Assembly: GCF_017876315.1 (NCBI RefSeq)
Contig: NZ_JAGINU010000001.1
Span: forward strand, 310,001 to 374,000
Length of the DNA stretch: 64,000 nucleotides
Reading direction: 5' to 3'
Source: Pseudonocardia parietis
GTDB lineage: Bacteria > Actinomycetota > Actinomycetes > Mycobacteriales > Pseudonocardiaceae
This document shows, one piece after another, positions 15,866 to 23,691 of the stretch; the first letter of the stretch is position 1; every line of letters begins with the position of its first letter. The translations under genes and the position numbers were made by a program. The notes under the pieces were generated by a model that did not search any database, was not told the DNA's origin, and worked only from the letters and a program-made list of their open reading frames with translations.

Positions 15866-16779
15866 CCGCTCCCCTGCCCCCGGGCTCGGTGGTCGGCGTC
15901 ATCGTCACCCGGCACCGCGCCGACCTGCTGGTCGACTCGCTGACGGCGATGGCGAAGCAGACCCACCCGCTCGCGCACCTGATCGTCGTCGACAACGGAC
16001 CGGACCAACCGGCCCGCGAGGCCGTCGAGGCGTGTCCGCTGCCGACCACCTGGCTGCCGTCCTGGACGAACCTGGGTGGTGCCGGCGGGTTCGCGCTCGG
16101 CATGCTGCACGCGCTCGCGATGGGCGCGGACTGGGTCTTCCTGGCCGACGACGACGGCCACGCCGCCGACGAGTCGACCCTCGCCACGCTGATCGACCTG
16201 GCCTCCCGTCGCGGGCTGGCCGCCGTCTCCCCGGTGGTCGCCGACAAGGCCGACCCGGACCGGCTGGCGTTCCCGCTGCGCCGTGGCGTGACCTGGCACC
16301 GCACCCGGTCGGCGCTGCTCGCCGGTGGCGACGACGACGAGCTCCTCCCCGGCATCGCGTCGTTCTTCAACGGCGCCCTGTTCCGGGCGTCGACGCTCGA
16401 GATCATCGGGGTGCCGGACCTGCGGTTGTTCGTCCGCGGCGACGAGGTGGAGATGCACCGCCGGATGGTGCGCTCCGGACTGCCGTTCGGCACGGCGCTG
16501 CACGCCGGCTACCTGCACCCCTACGGCTCGGACGAGTTCAAGCCGATGCTCGGCGGGCGGCTGCACGCCCAGGACCCGGGCGATGCGGTCAAGCGCTACT
16601 ACACCTACCGCAACCGCGGCTACCTGATGGCCCAGCCCGGGATGCGCCGGATCGGTCTGCTGGAGCTGCCGAGGTTCGCCTGGTACTTCCTGGTGACCAA
16701 ACGCGACCCCCGCGGCTTCCGCGACTGGCTCCGCCTCCTGAACCAGGGCCGAGCCGAACGCTTCCACCGCGCCCCCTGA
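15862..16779 (+). CDS. glfT1: Galactofuranosyltransferase GlfT1
   Basis: This 305-residue family 2 glycosyltransferase matches mycobacterial GlfT1 (Rv3782) in length and context. It shows the nucleotide-binding start VIVTRHRADLL, the NLGGAGGF acceptor-side motif and the metal-binding DDD in VFLADDDGH. GlfT1 adds the first two galactofuranose units to the decaprenyl-diphosphate rhamnosyl-GlcNAc primer on the cytoplasmic side. Its GTG overlaps the ATPase stop by four bases, so it is co-translated with the exporter. After it come 195 bases without a gene, which hold a palindromic repeat and two DnaA-type boxes. Confidence 0.9.
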   Translation: MTAPLPPGSVVGVIVTRHRADLLVDSLTAMAKQTHPLAHLIVVDNGPDQPAREAVEACPLPTTWLPSWTNLGGAGGFALGMLHALAMGADWVFLADDDGHAADESTLATLIDLASRRGLAAVSPVVADKADPDRLAFPLRRGVTWHRTRSALLAGGDDDELLPGIASFFNGALFRASTLEIIGVPDLRLFVRGDEVEMHRRMVRSGLPFGTALHAGYLHPYGSDEFKPMLGGRLHAQDPGDAVKRYYTYRNRGYLMAQPGMRRIGLLELPRFAWYFLVTKRDPRGFRDWLRLLNQGRAERFHRAP

Positions 16780-16824
16780 CCGCGTTCCACCGCGCCACGG
16801 CCCACGCGTACCTCCCGCCCCAGT

Positions 16825-16888
16825 TCACACCCCTTTGCATCGCCCCACACCTGCTGTAACGGGTGTGACGCGGGGCGGAGGGGTGTGA
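16825..16888. repeat. 64-base nested palindromic repeat, copy 1
   Basis: Outer arms TCACACCCCT and AGGGGTGTGA pair perfectly, and an inner CACACC pairs with GGTGTG. A second 64-base copy, alignable without gaps with 48 of 64 identical bases by my count, lies at 17939-18002. The two copies frame the AbiEi-like gene. Confidence 0.85.
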
Positions 16889-16896
16889 GGACCCGG

Positions 16897-16924
16897 TTGT
16901 CCACAAGCTGGTGAGTTGTCCACA
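16897..16924 (+). promoter_or_regulatory. Two DnaA-box sequences
   Basis: TTGTCCACA occurs at 16897-16905 and again at 16916-16924, in direct orientation. This is the consensus DnaA box of high-GC actinobacteria. No origin genes are nearby, so these may titrate DnaA or regulate the next gene. Confidence 0.5.
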
Positions 16925-16974
16925 GGTGGCCGACTCGTGGCGGGGGCGCCCCGGGGCCGGGGGACGGTTGCGGG

Positions 16975-17934
16975 GTGGACGCTCTGCTCCGGCCCGATTC
17001 CCACGGCCTGCTGCGCCGTACCGTGCTGCTCACCCTCGGGTTCACCGGCGGTGAGATCGACCGGATGCTCCGTACCGGCGCTCTCGAGGCGGTGCGGCGT
17101 GGGGTCTACCGGCTGACCGAGGACGGCGCCCGTCGCCGCCCGGAGACCGAGCACGCGCTGCGCGGCCGGGCGGCGGGGTCCGGCCTCGCTCCCGACGCCG
17201 CGTTCGGGTTCGTCACGGCCGCGGCGTTGCTCCGCCTTCCGTCGTGGGGCGTCCCGCTCCAGCGGCTGCACGTCATCCGAGCCCGGCCCAACGGCGCGCG
17301 GGTCCGCGGTGACCTGCAGATCCACAGTGGCCGGCTGCCGGACGACGACGTGCTGGTCGTCGACGGTCTCCGGGTGACGTCGCCGGCTCGTACCGCCGTC
17401 GACCTGGCCCGGACCGTGCCGGCGAACCGGGCGCTCGTCACCCTCGACGGAGCACTGCACAGAGCGGTGGTCCGGGAGCAGACCGGGACGCCCGATCCGG
17501 GTGCGGCGACGCCCGCCGACATCGCCCGTGTCGTGGCCCGCGCATCGGGATCGCCTGGTGCCGCGGCGGCGCGACGCGTGCTCGCCCTGGCGGACGGGCT
17601 CAGTGAGAGCCCCGGCGAGACGCTGAGCCGGTTCCGGATGCACGTCGCCGGGCTGCCGGCTCCGGTCACCCAGTGGCCGGTCCCGGGGACTCGGCACCGC
17701 ACCGAATTCGCCTGGCCCGATCTCGGCGTCGTCGGGGAGTTCGACGGGCGGGTGAAGTACGGCAGGAGCCTGCGCCCGGGCGTCGACCTCACCGAGGTGC
17801 TGTGGGAGGAGAAGCGCCGGGAGGACCTGATCCGGGCGACCGGCCGGACCGTCGTCCGCTGGATCTGGCCGGACATCGACGACCCCGGCGACGACGGGAT
17901 GGTGGCGCGGCTTCAGCTGACGCTGGGGGCCTGA
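16975..17934 (+). CDS. AbiEi-like winged-helix protein with a nuclease-like C-terminus
   Basis: The 319-residue protein starts with a winged-helix region (LGFTGGEIDRMLRTGALEAV, then GVYRLT) typical of AbiEi-type antitoxin domains. The C-terminal part (residues 230-300) contains FAWPDLGVVGEFDGRVKYG and later WEEKRREDLIRATG, resembling the DUF559/Vsr-like nuclease fold with Asp, Glu and Lys in suitable order. No AbiEii toxin gene is adjacent. GTG 16975 has a GACGGT hexamer six bases upstream. The gene sits alone between two 64-base palindromic repeats in the middle of the galactan/GtrA region, which suggests insertion. Role unknown; defence or regulation is possible. Confidence 0.7.
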   Translation: MDALLRPDSHGLLRRTVLLTLGFTGGEIDRMLRTGALEAVRRGVYRLTEDGARRRPETEHALRGRAAGSGLAPDAAFGFVTAAALLRLPSWGVPLQRLHVIRARPNGARVRGDLQIHSGRLPDDDVLVVDGLRVTSPARTAVDLARTVPANRALVTLDGALHRAVVREQTGTPDPGAATPADIARVVARASGSPGAAAARRVLALADGLSESPGETLSRFRMHVAGLPAPVTQWPVPGTRHRTEFAWPDLGVVGEFDGRVKYGRSLRPGVDLTEVLWEEKRREDLIRATGRTVVRWIWPDIDDPGDDGMVARLQLTLGA

Positions 17935-17938
17935 CTCC

Positions 17939-18002
17939 TCACACCCCTTCGCGGTGCCTCACACCTGTTGCAGCGGGTGTGTGGAGCAGGGAAAGGGTGT
18001 GA
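17939..18002. repeat. 64-base nested palindromic repeat, copy 2
   Basis: TCACACCCCT at the left pairs with AAGGGTGTGA at the right with one mismatch, and the inner CACACC pairs with GGTGTG. It is equal in length to the copy at 16825 and lies four bases after the AbiEi-like stop codon. It could also act as a bidirectional terminator between that gene and convergent gtrA. Confidence 0.85.
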
Positions 18003-18017
18003 AGCGAGGTGAAGCGG

Positions 18018-18467
18018 TCAGTTCTTGAAGATGACGTACCGCAGCATCACGAAGTTGATCGCGGTGGCGGTGCCCTGCGCGACCACGGCCGCGAGCAACG
18101 TCTCGTAGGACATCTGCGGCAGCAGGTACAGCACCAGCGAGTTCATGCCGACGTTCACGGCGAAGGTCGTGCCGTAGAGCGCGACGAAGCCTGCGAACCG
18201 GCCCTTGCCGCCGGTGTCCGCTCCGGTGAAGGTGAACCGCTTGTTGAGCAGGTACGCCGTCGTCGTGCCGAGGATGAAGCCGATCCCCTTCGCGACCGGC
18301 ACCCACAGGCCCGTGAGCAGCAGCAAGTGGTACGAGCCGATGTCGACGACGGCACACAGCAGGCCGATGACGACAAAGCTCCCGAGCTGACGGACCAGTC
18401 CGTGCTTCGGCGCGGCGGCACCGTCGGAGGCCGGGCTCTCGGGCCGCGAGGACTCGGTGGCGGTCAC
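18018..18467 (-). CDS. GtrA family membrane protein (Rv3789-like)
   Basis: This 149-residue protein has four membrane helices in the GtrA pattern, with the signature GFILGTTTAYLLNKRFTF at about residues 67-84 and the ending FVMLRYVIFKN. In mycobacteria the GtrA protein Rv3789 sits next to dprE1 and has been proposed to move decaprenyl-phospho-arabinose or to anchor AftA. The GTG at 18467 is chosen because TACCCT lies seven bases upstream (18480 to 18475), a leaderless pattern; earlier in-frame codons give a basic, unlikely N-terminus. The 295 bases upstream to the next gene hold an AT-rich palindrome. Confidence 0.85.
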   Translation of the reverse strand: MTATESSRPESPASDGAAAPKHGLVRQLGSFVVIGLLCAVVDIGSYHLLLLTGLWVPVAKGIGFILGTTTAYLLNKRFTFTGADTGGKGRFAGFVALYGTTFAVNVGMNSLVLYLLPQMSYETLLAAVVAQGTATAINFVMLRYVIFKN

Positions 18468-18701
18468 GACTTCGAGGGTAGCGACGCGCAACGCTTCGCC
18501 CGACGGCGACCCGCACGCGACCGCTCTCCGAGGCATGGATCAGCACGATTCCGCCCCGATCCGGGCATCAACGTGCTGATCGACCGGCGCGTGCCCTCGG
18601 GTGGCACGTTTCGGCCTTCCGGAAGCGCCGGGACGACCCTCGGTCGCTGTTGCTGGGGCGTCGGCCCCGAGACCCCAATGCACCTGGCAATCACCAACGA
18701 C

Positions 18702-18714
18702 TTTGTGTTACAAA
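18702..18714. promoter_or_regulatory. AT-rich palindrome before the ABC-2 operon
   Basis: TTTGT-GTT-ACAAA stands out in an otherwise very GC-rich region, 49 bases before the first gene of a regulator-containing operon. It is a plausible promoter with an operator for the winged-helix protein encoded at 19371. Confidence 0.4.
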
Positions 18715-18762
18715 CTAGCTCTCACAGCAAACAAGTTGTCGGCCGAAGCGAGAGGGACCACC

Positions 18763-19374
18763 GTGCAGGAACACCGCCACACCACCGGCCTGGACGACGA
18801 CCCACCCGCCACGGCCGCCGACGCGCTCGCGATCATCGAGCAGGAACAGGCCCGCCGGGAGCCGGACCTCTCCGCGTACTTCGTGCTGTGGGGCGCGCTC
18901 TGGATCGTGATCGGCACGGTCTGGTTCGGAGAGGAAGCCGGTTTCTGGGTGCCCGGGCCGGCCGGGATCGTGTCCACGGCGCTCGTCGTCGTCGGTTGTG
19001 CGGTCAGCGCATGGCTCGGCACGCGGATGAACCGCGGGGTCGCCGGCCCGTCCACCCGCTTCGGGGCGATGTACGGCATCTCGTGGATTACCGCGATGTT
19101 CGGGACCGGGCTGCTCGTCGTCGCGCTCGTCCGGCTCACCGGTCAGGCGGGAGCCGATCTGATCCCCGCGCTCTTCATCTTCGTGGTCGGCGTGATGTAC
19201 ACGGTGACCGGCGCCTTCTACCGGTGCGCCCTCGACTACGTGCTCGGTCTGGTCGTGCAGGCGGTCGCGATCGTCACGGCCTTCACCCCCGCGCCGTGGA
19301 ACACGCTCGTGATGGGGATCGGCGGCGGCGGCGCGCTGCTGGTCGTCGGGTTCGTCCGGCGGGCCCGGCGATGA
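18763..19374 (+). CDS. Membrane protein of unknown function, first gene of ABC-2 operon
   Basis: The 203-residue protein has a cytoplasmic, charged N-terminus of about 40 residues (including IIEQEQARREPDL) followed by six hydrophobic segments. I recognise no family motif. GTG 18763 follows GAGAGGG by a good distance. Its last bases overlap the ATG of the winged-helix regulator (ATGA), so it belongs to a four-gene operon with that regulator, an ABC ATPase and an ABC-2 permease. It may be a sensor or accessory part of the exporter. Confidence 0.65.
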   Translation: MQEHRHTTGLDDDPPATAADALAIIEQEQARREPDLSAYFVLWGALWIVIGTVWFGEEAGFWVPGPAGIVSTALVVVGCAVSAWLGTRMNRGVAGPSTRFGAMYGISWITAMFGTGLLVVALVRLTGQAGADLIPALFIFVVGVMYTVTGAFYRCALDYVLGLVVQAVAIVTAFTPAPWNTLVMGIGGGGALLVVGFVRRARR

Positions 19375-19685
19375 CCGCTCTCGACCCCGTCATCCACGCG
19401 CAGGCGCGGCTCCGGGTCACCGCCAGCCTCGCGACGCTGCCCGACGGCGATCGAATGACGTTCCCCCGGCTCCAGGAACTCCTGGAGATGACGGCCGGGA
19501 ACCTGTCCACCCACCTGCGCAAGCTGGAGGACGCCGACTACGTCGCGATCACCAAGACCCACCAGCGCCGCACCCCGGTCACCTATGTCGAGCTGACGAG
19601 AACCGGGCGCAGAGCGTTCGAGGACTACACCGCGAGCCTGCGCGCCCTGCTGTCGCCGCAGGTGGACGAGGAGGTCGGATCGTGA
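19371..19685 (+). CDS. Winged-helix transcriptional regulator (HTH_27 type)
   Basis: This short 104-residue protein is a stand-alone winged helix. The recognition helix region is FPRLQELLEMTAGNLSTHLRKLEDADYV (about residues 31-58, in two blocks), followed by the wing TKTHQRRTPVTYVELT. Such small MarR/ArsR-like proteins often control the ABC exporter they are encoded with. It overlaps both neighbours by four bases. The AT-rich palindrome at 18702 is its most likely binding site. Confidence 0.82.
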   Translation: MTALDPVIHAQARLRVTASLATLPDGDRMTFPRLQELLEMTAGNLSTHLRKLEDADYVAITKTHQRRTPVTYVELTRTGRRAFEDYTASLRALLSPQVDEEVGS

Positions 19686-20587
19686 CCGCACCCGTCGTAC
19701 TGCAGGGCGTCACCCGGCGCTACGGCGACACCGTCGCGCTCGACGGGGTCGACCTGACGATCGAGTCCGGCAGCCTCACCGGCCTGCTCGGCCCCAACGG
19801 GGCCGGCAAGTCCACCCTGGTCAACCTGGTCTCCGGGCTCCGGCGCGCCGACTCCGGCAGCGTCCGCCTGTTCGGCGGCGATCCGCGTGACGCCGCCCGC
19901 CGGATCGGCCTCGGGTCGACACCGCAGCAGACCGGTCTGCCGGAGACGCTGCGCGTCGGCGAGGTGCTCCGGTTCGTCTCCGGGCACTTCCCGGACCCGG
20001 TCCCGCCCGGTGAGCTGCTGGAACGCTTCGGCCTCGACGGGCTCGAGCGGCGCCAGACCGGTGGCCTCTCCGGTGGGCAGAAGCGCCGGCTCGCGGTGGC
20101 GCTGGCGTTCTGCGGGCGGCCGCGGCTGGTGCTGCTCGACGAGCCCACCACCGGTCTGGATGTCGAGGGCCGCCGCGTGCTGTGGGACGTCGTGCGCGAG
20201 TTCCACGCCGGTGGCGGCACCGTCCTGCTGACCACGCACTACCTGGACGAGGTCGAGAGCCTGGCCGAGCGGGTCGTGGTGATCGCGGAGGGGAAGGTCC
20301 GCGCCGACGGCGACGTCGAGACGATCCGCGGGGCGGTCCGGCGCAACCGGGTCACGCTGCGCACCCACGTGCTACCGGAGCTGCCCGGCGTCGAGCACGT
20401 GGAGCGCGACGGCGACCGCTGGACCCTCTACACGGCCGACGCCGACGAGCTCGTCCGTGCCCTGGTCCGCAGCGGCACCGCGTTCGAGGACCTCGGCGTG
20501 GCGCGCGCGTCGCTCGAGGACGCGTTCCTGAGCCTCACCGCAACCGAGAACGCACACGCGACCGCAACCGTCGGAGGTGGGCGATGA
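19682..20587 (+). CDS. ABC transporter ATPase (ABC-2 exporter)
   Basis: The 301-residue ATPase has Walker A GPNGAGKST at about residues 37-45, signature LSGGQKRRLAVALAF at about 128-142 and Walker B LVLLDEPTTGLD at about 149-160. The C-terminal extension is typical of drug or lipid exporters of the DrrA/YhaQ kind. It overlaps the regulator upstream and the permease downstream by four bases each. Substrate unknown. Confidence 0.92.
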   Translation: MTAPVVLQGVTRRYGDTVALDGVDLTIESGSLTGLLGPNGAGKSTLVNLVSGLRRADSGSVRLFGGDPRDAARRIGLGSTPQQTGLPETLRVGEVLRFVSGHFPDPVPPGELLERFGLDGLERRQTGGLSGGQKRRLAVALAFCGRPRLVLLDEPTTGLDVEGRRVLWDVVREFHAGGGTVLLTTHYLDEVESLAERVVVIAEGKVRADGDVETIRGAVRRNRVTLRTHVLPELPGVEHVERDGDRWTLYTADADELVRALVRSGTAFEDLGVARASLEDAFLSLTATENAHATATVGGGR

Positions 20588-21354
20588 GTGCCCCGGCCGC
20601 ACCCCGCCCGGCCGCCGGCCTGGTCGTGGCGCACGTCCGCTACCTGGTGCTGGAGCAGCTCCGGATCCCGATCGCGGTGCTGTCCTCGGCGCTCTTCCCG
20701 GCGCTGTCGCTGCTGTTCTTCGTGCTGCCGTTCGACTGGGCCGACGAGCCCGGAGCGGCCACCGCGGCGGTGGCGCAGCTGGCGCTGTTCGGTGTCCTCA
20801 CCGGGTTCCTCTTCACCTTCGGCGTCGGGGTCGCCGACGACCGGGAGAAGCCGTGGGACCCGTACCTGCGGACGTTGCCGGCCCCGGCCTGGGCCCGGAT
20901 CGTGGCCCGCCTGGTGTCCGGGTCGTTCTTCGCCCTGCTGGCCGTACTGCCGGTGCTGGCCGTCGGCGCCCTGTTCACCGCGGCGACCGTGCCGTCCGGG
21001 CGCCTGCTCGCCGCGATCGGGACGCTCGTGCTCGGCGGGCTGCCGTTCCTGCTCGGCGGTCTCGCGATCGGCTACTCGCTGCCGCCGAAGGCTGCGCTGC
21101 CGGTCGTGCAGCTGATCTTCTTCCCGATGGCGTTCGGTGGTGGTCTGCTGGTGCCACCGGCCCTGTTCCCGGACTGGATGCAGACGGTGTCGTCGATGCT
21201 GCCCACCCGCGGGGCGCGCGACCTGCTGATCTTCTCGCTCGGCGGGCCGGCCCCCGGGGCGCTCGCCGTGCTCGCGTTCACCGGATGGACGGTCACGACG
21301 GCACTGTTGGCCGTCTGGGCCTACCGCCGCGACGAAGGCCGCCGCTTTCGCTGA
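20584..21354 (+). CDS. ABC-2 type permease
   Basis: This 256-residue integral membrane protein has six hydrophobic segments and the ABC-2 feature PMAFGGGLLVPPALFPDWMQ (about residues 182-201), just before the last helices, where the family signature lies. Its ATG overlaps the ATPase stop codon. Together they form an exporter in the four-gene operon starting at 18763. The 235 bases downstream to the next operon are G-rich and carry a promoter. Confidence 0.88.
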   Translation: MSAPAAPRPAAGLVVAHVRYLVLEQLRIPIAVLSSALFPALSLLFFVLPFDWADEPGAATAAVAQLALFGVLTGFLFTFGVGVADDREKPWDPYLRTLPAPAWARIVARLVSGSFFALLAVLPVLAVGALFTAATVPSGRLLAAIGTLVLGGLPFLLGGLAIGYSLPPKAALPVVQLIFFPMAFGGGLLVPPALFPDWMQTVSSMLPTRGARDLLIFSLGGPAPGALAVLAFTGWTVTTALLAVWAYRRDEGRRFR

Positions 21355-21492
21355 CCCACGCCCTCTGCGCCCGCCGTCGCCCCTGCGACGTCGGGGCGGT
21401 CGGGGTGGGAGCGACACCGGGACAGCGGGGCGAGCAGCGGGACAGGCGGACACCGGGGTGGGCGGAGTGGGGCGTTGGTCGGGATGGGACGG

Positions 21493-21522
21493 TTGACACC
21501 CGTTCGTGTGATTCGACAGGAT
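21493..21522 (+). promoter_or_regulatory. Promoter of the branched-chain type ABC importer
   Basis: TTGACA at 21493-21498 and CAGGAT at 21517-21522 are 18 bases apart, about 70 bases before the first gene. The -35 box is a perfect consensus match, which is rare in this window. Confidence 0.6.
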
Positions 21523-21589
21523 CAGCGTCCCCCGACAGTCTGATGTAGCACGTCGGTCCCACCACATCGTTCGACGAGGAGCGATCCCG

Positions 21590-22804
21590 ATGGCGGAGTT
21601 CACCCTGTCCCGGCGCGCACTGCTCATGCTGTTCGGCGCGAGTGCCGCCGTACCCGCACTCGCGGCCTGCGGCAGCAGTGTCGGCGGCGGGCAGTCCGGC
21701 GGCGAGGGCGGCGAGGGCGGGCCGGTCAAGGTCGGCCTGGTCATCCCGCAGTCCGGGGTGTACGCCCCGCTCGGCACCGACATGCAGCGCGGCTGGGACC
21801 TCTGGCTCCAGCAGCACGGCAACCGGATCGGCGGCCGCGAGGTCACCACCGTCGTCGCCGACGAGGGCGAGAACCCGCAGACGGGCGTCCCCGCGGTGCA
21901 GCGGGTGCTGCAGGCCGACCAGGTCGACGTCGTCGTCGGGCTGGTGAACTCCGCGACCGCCCTCGGGGCCGCGCCCCTGATGAGCGAGGCCAAGAAGATC
22001 CTGCTCGTCGCCAACGCCGGCGCCGCGGACATCACCGGCAAGTCCCGCACGCCGTACGTGTGGCGGACGTCGTTCCAGAACGCCCAGGTCGCCGCCGCGG
22101 CGGGCCCGTACCTGGCGCAGCAGAACATCCAGGGCGGCGTCTTCCTCATCGCCTCCGACTACGCGGCGGGGACCGAGGTGCGGGCCGGATTCAAGGCCGC
22201 CTACGAGGCCGCGGGCGGCCGGATCGCCGGTGAGGCCGCTCCCCCGTTCGGCAGCACCCAGGACTACCAGCCGTTCCTCGCGCAGATCCGGCAGTCCGGC
22301 GCGGGGGCGGTGTTCTGCTTCTTCGCCGGGGCCGAGGCGGTGCGCTTCGTCCAGCAGTACGCCCAGTTCGGCCTCAAGGACTCGGTCCCGCTCTACGGCT
22401 CGGGCTTCCTGACCGAGGGCGGCGTGCTCGACGCCCAGGCCGAGGCGGCGGTCGGCGTGCGCACCTCGCTGTTCTACACCGACCGGCTCGAGAACCCGGC
22501 CAACACCGCGTTCGTCGAGGCCTACCGCGGCGCGTACGACGCCGTCCCCACCTGTTACTCGGTCTCCACCTTCGACGCCGCCGCCGTGCTGGACCGGGCG
22601 CTGACCTCGGCGACCGCGCTCGACGGCGACAGTGTCAGCGCCGCGCTCGACGGGATCGGCCCGATCGACGACAGCCCGCGCGGCAGCTGGACCTTCGACG
22701 GGCAGAACCCGCGGCAGATGATGTACCTGCGGACGGTCGAGGGCACCCCGCCGCAGCTCAGCAACGCCGTGACCGCCGAACTGGGGGAGAAGGCGCAGGT
22801 ATGA
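21590..22804 (+). CDS. ABC importer substrate-binding lipoprotein (LivK-like)
   Basis: The 404-residue protein begins with a signal peptide containing SRRALLMLFG, which could be Tat-dependent, and a lipobox LAAC with Cys27 as the lipidation site. The mature part is a periplasmic-binding-protein type I fold of the branched-chain amino acid group (VGLVIPQSGVYAPLG near the start). It would be anchored outside the membrane and deliver substrate to the two permeases that follow. ATG 21590 follows GAGGAG. The next gene overlaps its stop (ATGA). Members of this family bind leucine-type amino acids, urea, or aromatic acids; the ligand cannot be told here. Confidence 0.9.
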   Translation: MAEFTLSRRALLMLFGASAAVPALAACGSSVGGGQSGGEGGEGGPVKVGLVIPQSGVYAPLGTDMQRGWDLWLQQHGNRIGGREVTTVVADEGENPQTGVPAVQRVLQADQVDVVVGLVNSATALGAAPLMSEAKKILLVANAGAADITGKSRTPYVWRTSFQNAQVAAAAGPYLAQQNIQGGVFLIASDYAAGTEVRAGFKAAYEAAGGRIAGEAAPPFGSTQDYQPFLAQIRQSGAGAVFCFFAGAEAVRFVQQYAQFGLKDSVPLYGSGFLTEGGVLDAQAEAAVGVRTSLFYTDRLENPANTAFVEAYRGAYDAVPTCYSVSTFDAAAVLDRALTSATALDGDSVSAALDGIGPIDDSPRGSWTFDGQNPRQMMYLRTVEGTPPQLSNAVTAELGEKAQV

Positions 22805-23691
22805 CCGGTTGGATCGCCGCGAACCTGCTCAGCGTCCTGAACGGGCTGGCGATCGGCGCGCTGCTGTTCGTGCTGGCGGTCGGGCTGTCGCTGGTCTTCG
22901 GGATGATGGACGTGCTCAACCTCGCCCACGGCGCGCTGTTCCTGACCGGGGCGTACATCGCCGCCGCGCTCGCGGGCGGCGGAGCCTCCTGGGGCGCGTT
23001 CCTCGGGGCGCTGGGAATCGCCGCGGTGATCGGGTTGCTCGCGGGCGGGGCGCTGTCGGGGATGACCGAGCCGCTGCGCCGCCGCTCGCACCTGGACCAG
23101 GCACTGCTCACCCTCGGGATCGCGCTGATCGTGGCCGAGGTGCTGCAGATCGTGTTCGGCGACGATCCGCTCGCCGTGCCGGCCCCACCGGGCCTCGACG
23201 GCTCGGTCTCCCTGTTCGGCGCCGCGTACCCGACCTACCGGCTGGCCCTGATCGGGGTGGGTGCGGTGCTGGCCGTCGGCGTCCACGTACTGGTCGAACG
23301 GACCACGCTCGGAGCACTGATCCGGGCCACCGTCGCCGACCGGGACATGGTCGCGGCCATCGGGGTCGACAACCGCCGGGTGAAGATCGCCGTCTTCGCG
23401 GCGGGCTCACTGCTGGCGACCGTCGCGGGCGTGCTCGGCGGCCCGATCTACGGCGCGAGCGTGGGACTGGACTCGACGGTCCTGATCCTCGCACTCGTCG
23501 TCGTGGTCATCGGCGGTCTCGGCTCGGTCCGCGGCGCGCTGGTCGGCGCCCTGGTCATCGGGCAGATCGAGTCGCTGGGGCGGGCACTGTTCCCCGACCT
23601 GGCGTCGTTCATCCTGTTCGGCGCGCTCGCCCTCGTGCTGGTGCTGCGCCCGCAGGGGCTGTTCGGGAGCCGGGCGGGGGCGGCAGCATGA
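22801..23691 (+). CDS. Branched-chain type ABC permease, LivH-like
   Basis: This 296-residue permease shows the LivH pattern: LSLVFGMMDVLNLAHGALFLTG near the N-terminus and VVVIGGLGSVRGALVGALVIG near the end, which is the cytoplasmic coupling region. About eight membrane helices are present. It overlaps both flanking genes by four bases. It pairs with the LivM-like permease to form the channel. Confidence 0.9.
   Translation: MTGWIAANLLSVLNGLAIGALLFVLAVGLSLVFGMMDVLNLAHGALFLTGAYIAAALAGGGASWGAFLGALGIAAVIGLLAGGALSGMTEPLRRRSHLDQALLTLGIALIVAEVLQIVFGDDPLAVPAPPGLDGSVSLFGAAYPTYRLALIGVGAVLAVGVHVLVERTTLGALIRATVADRDMVAAIGVDNRRVKIAVFAAGSLLATVAGVLGGPIYGASVGLDSTVLILALVVVVIGGLGSVRGALVGALVIGQIESLGRALFPDLASFILFGALALVLVLRPQGLFGSRAGAAA

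Noticed and set aside
16825..18002. The two 64-base repeats as CRISPR repeats
   Set aside because: Only two copies more than 1 kb apart with a gene between them, and no spacer series or cas genes.
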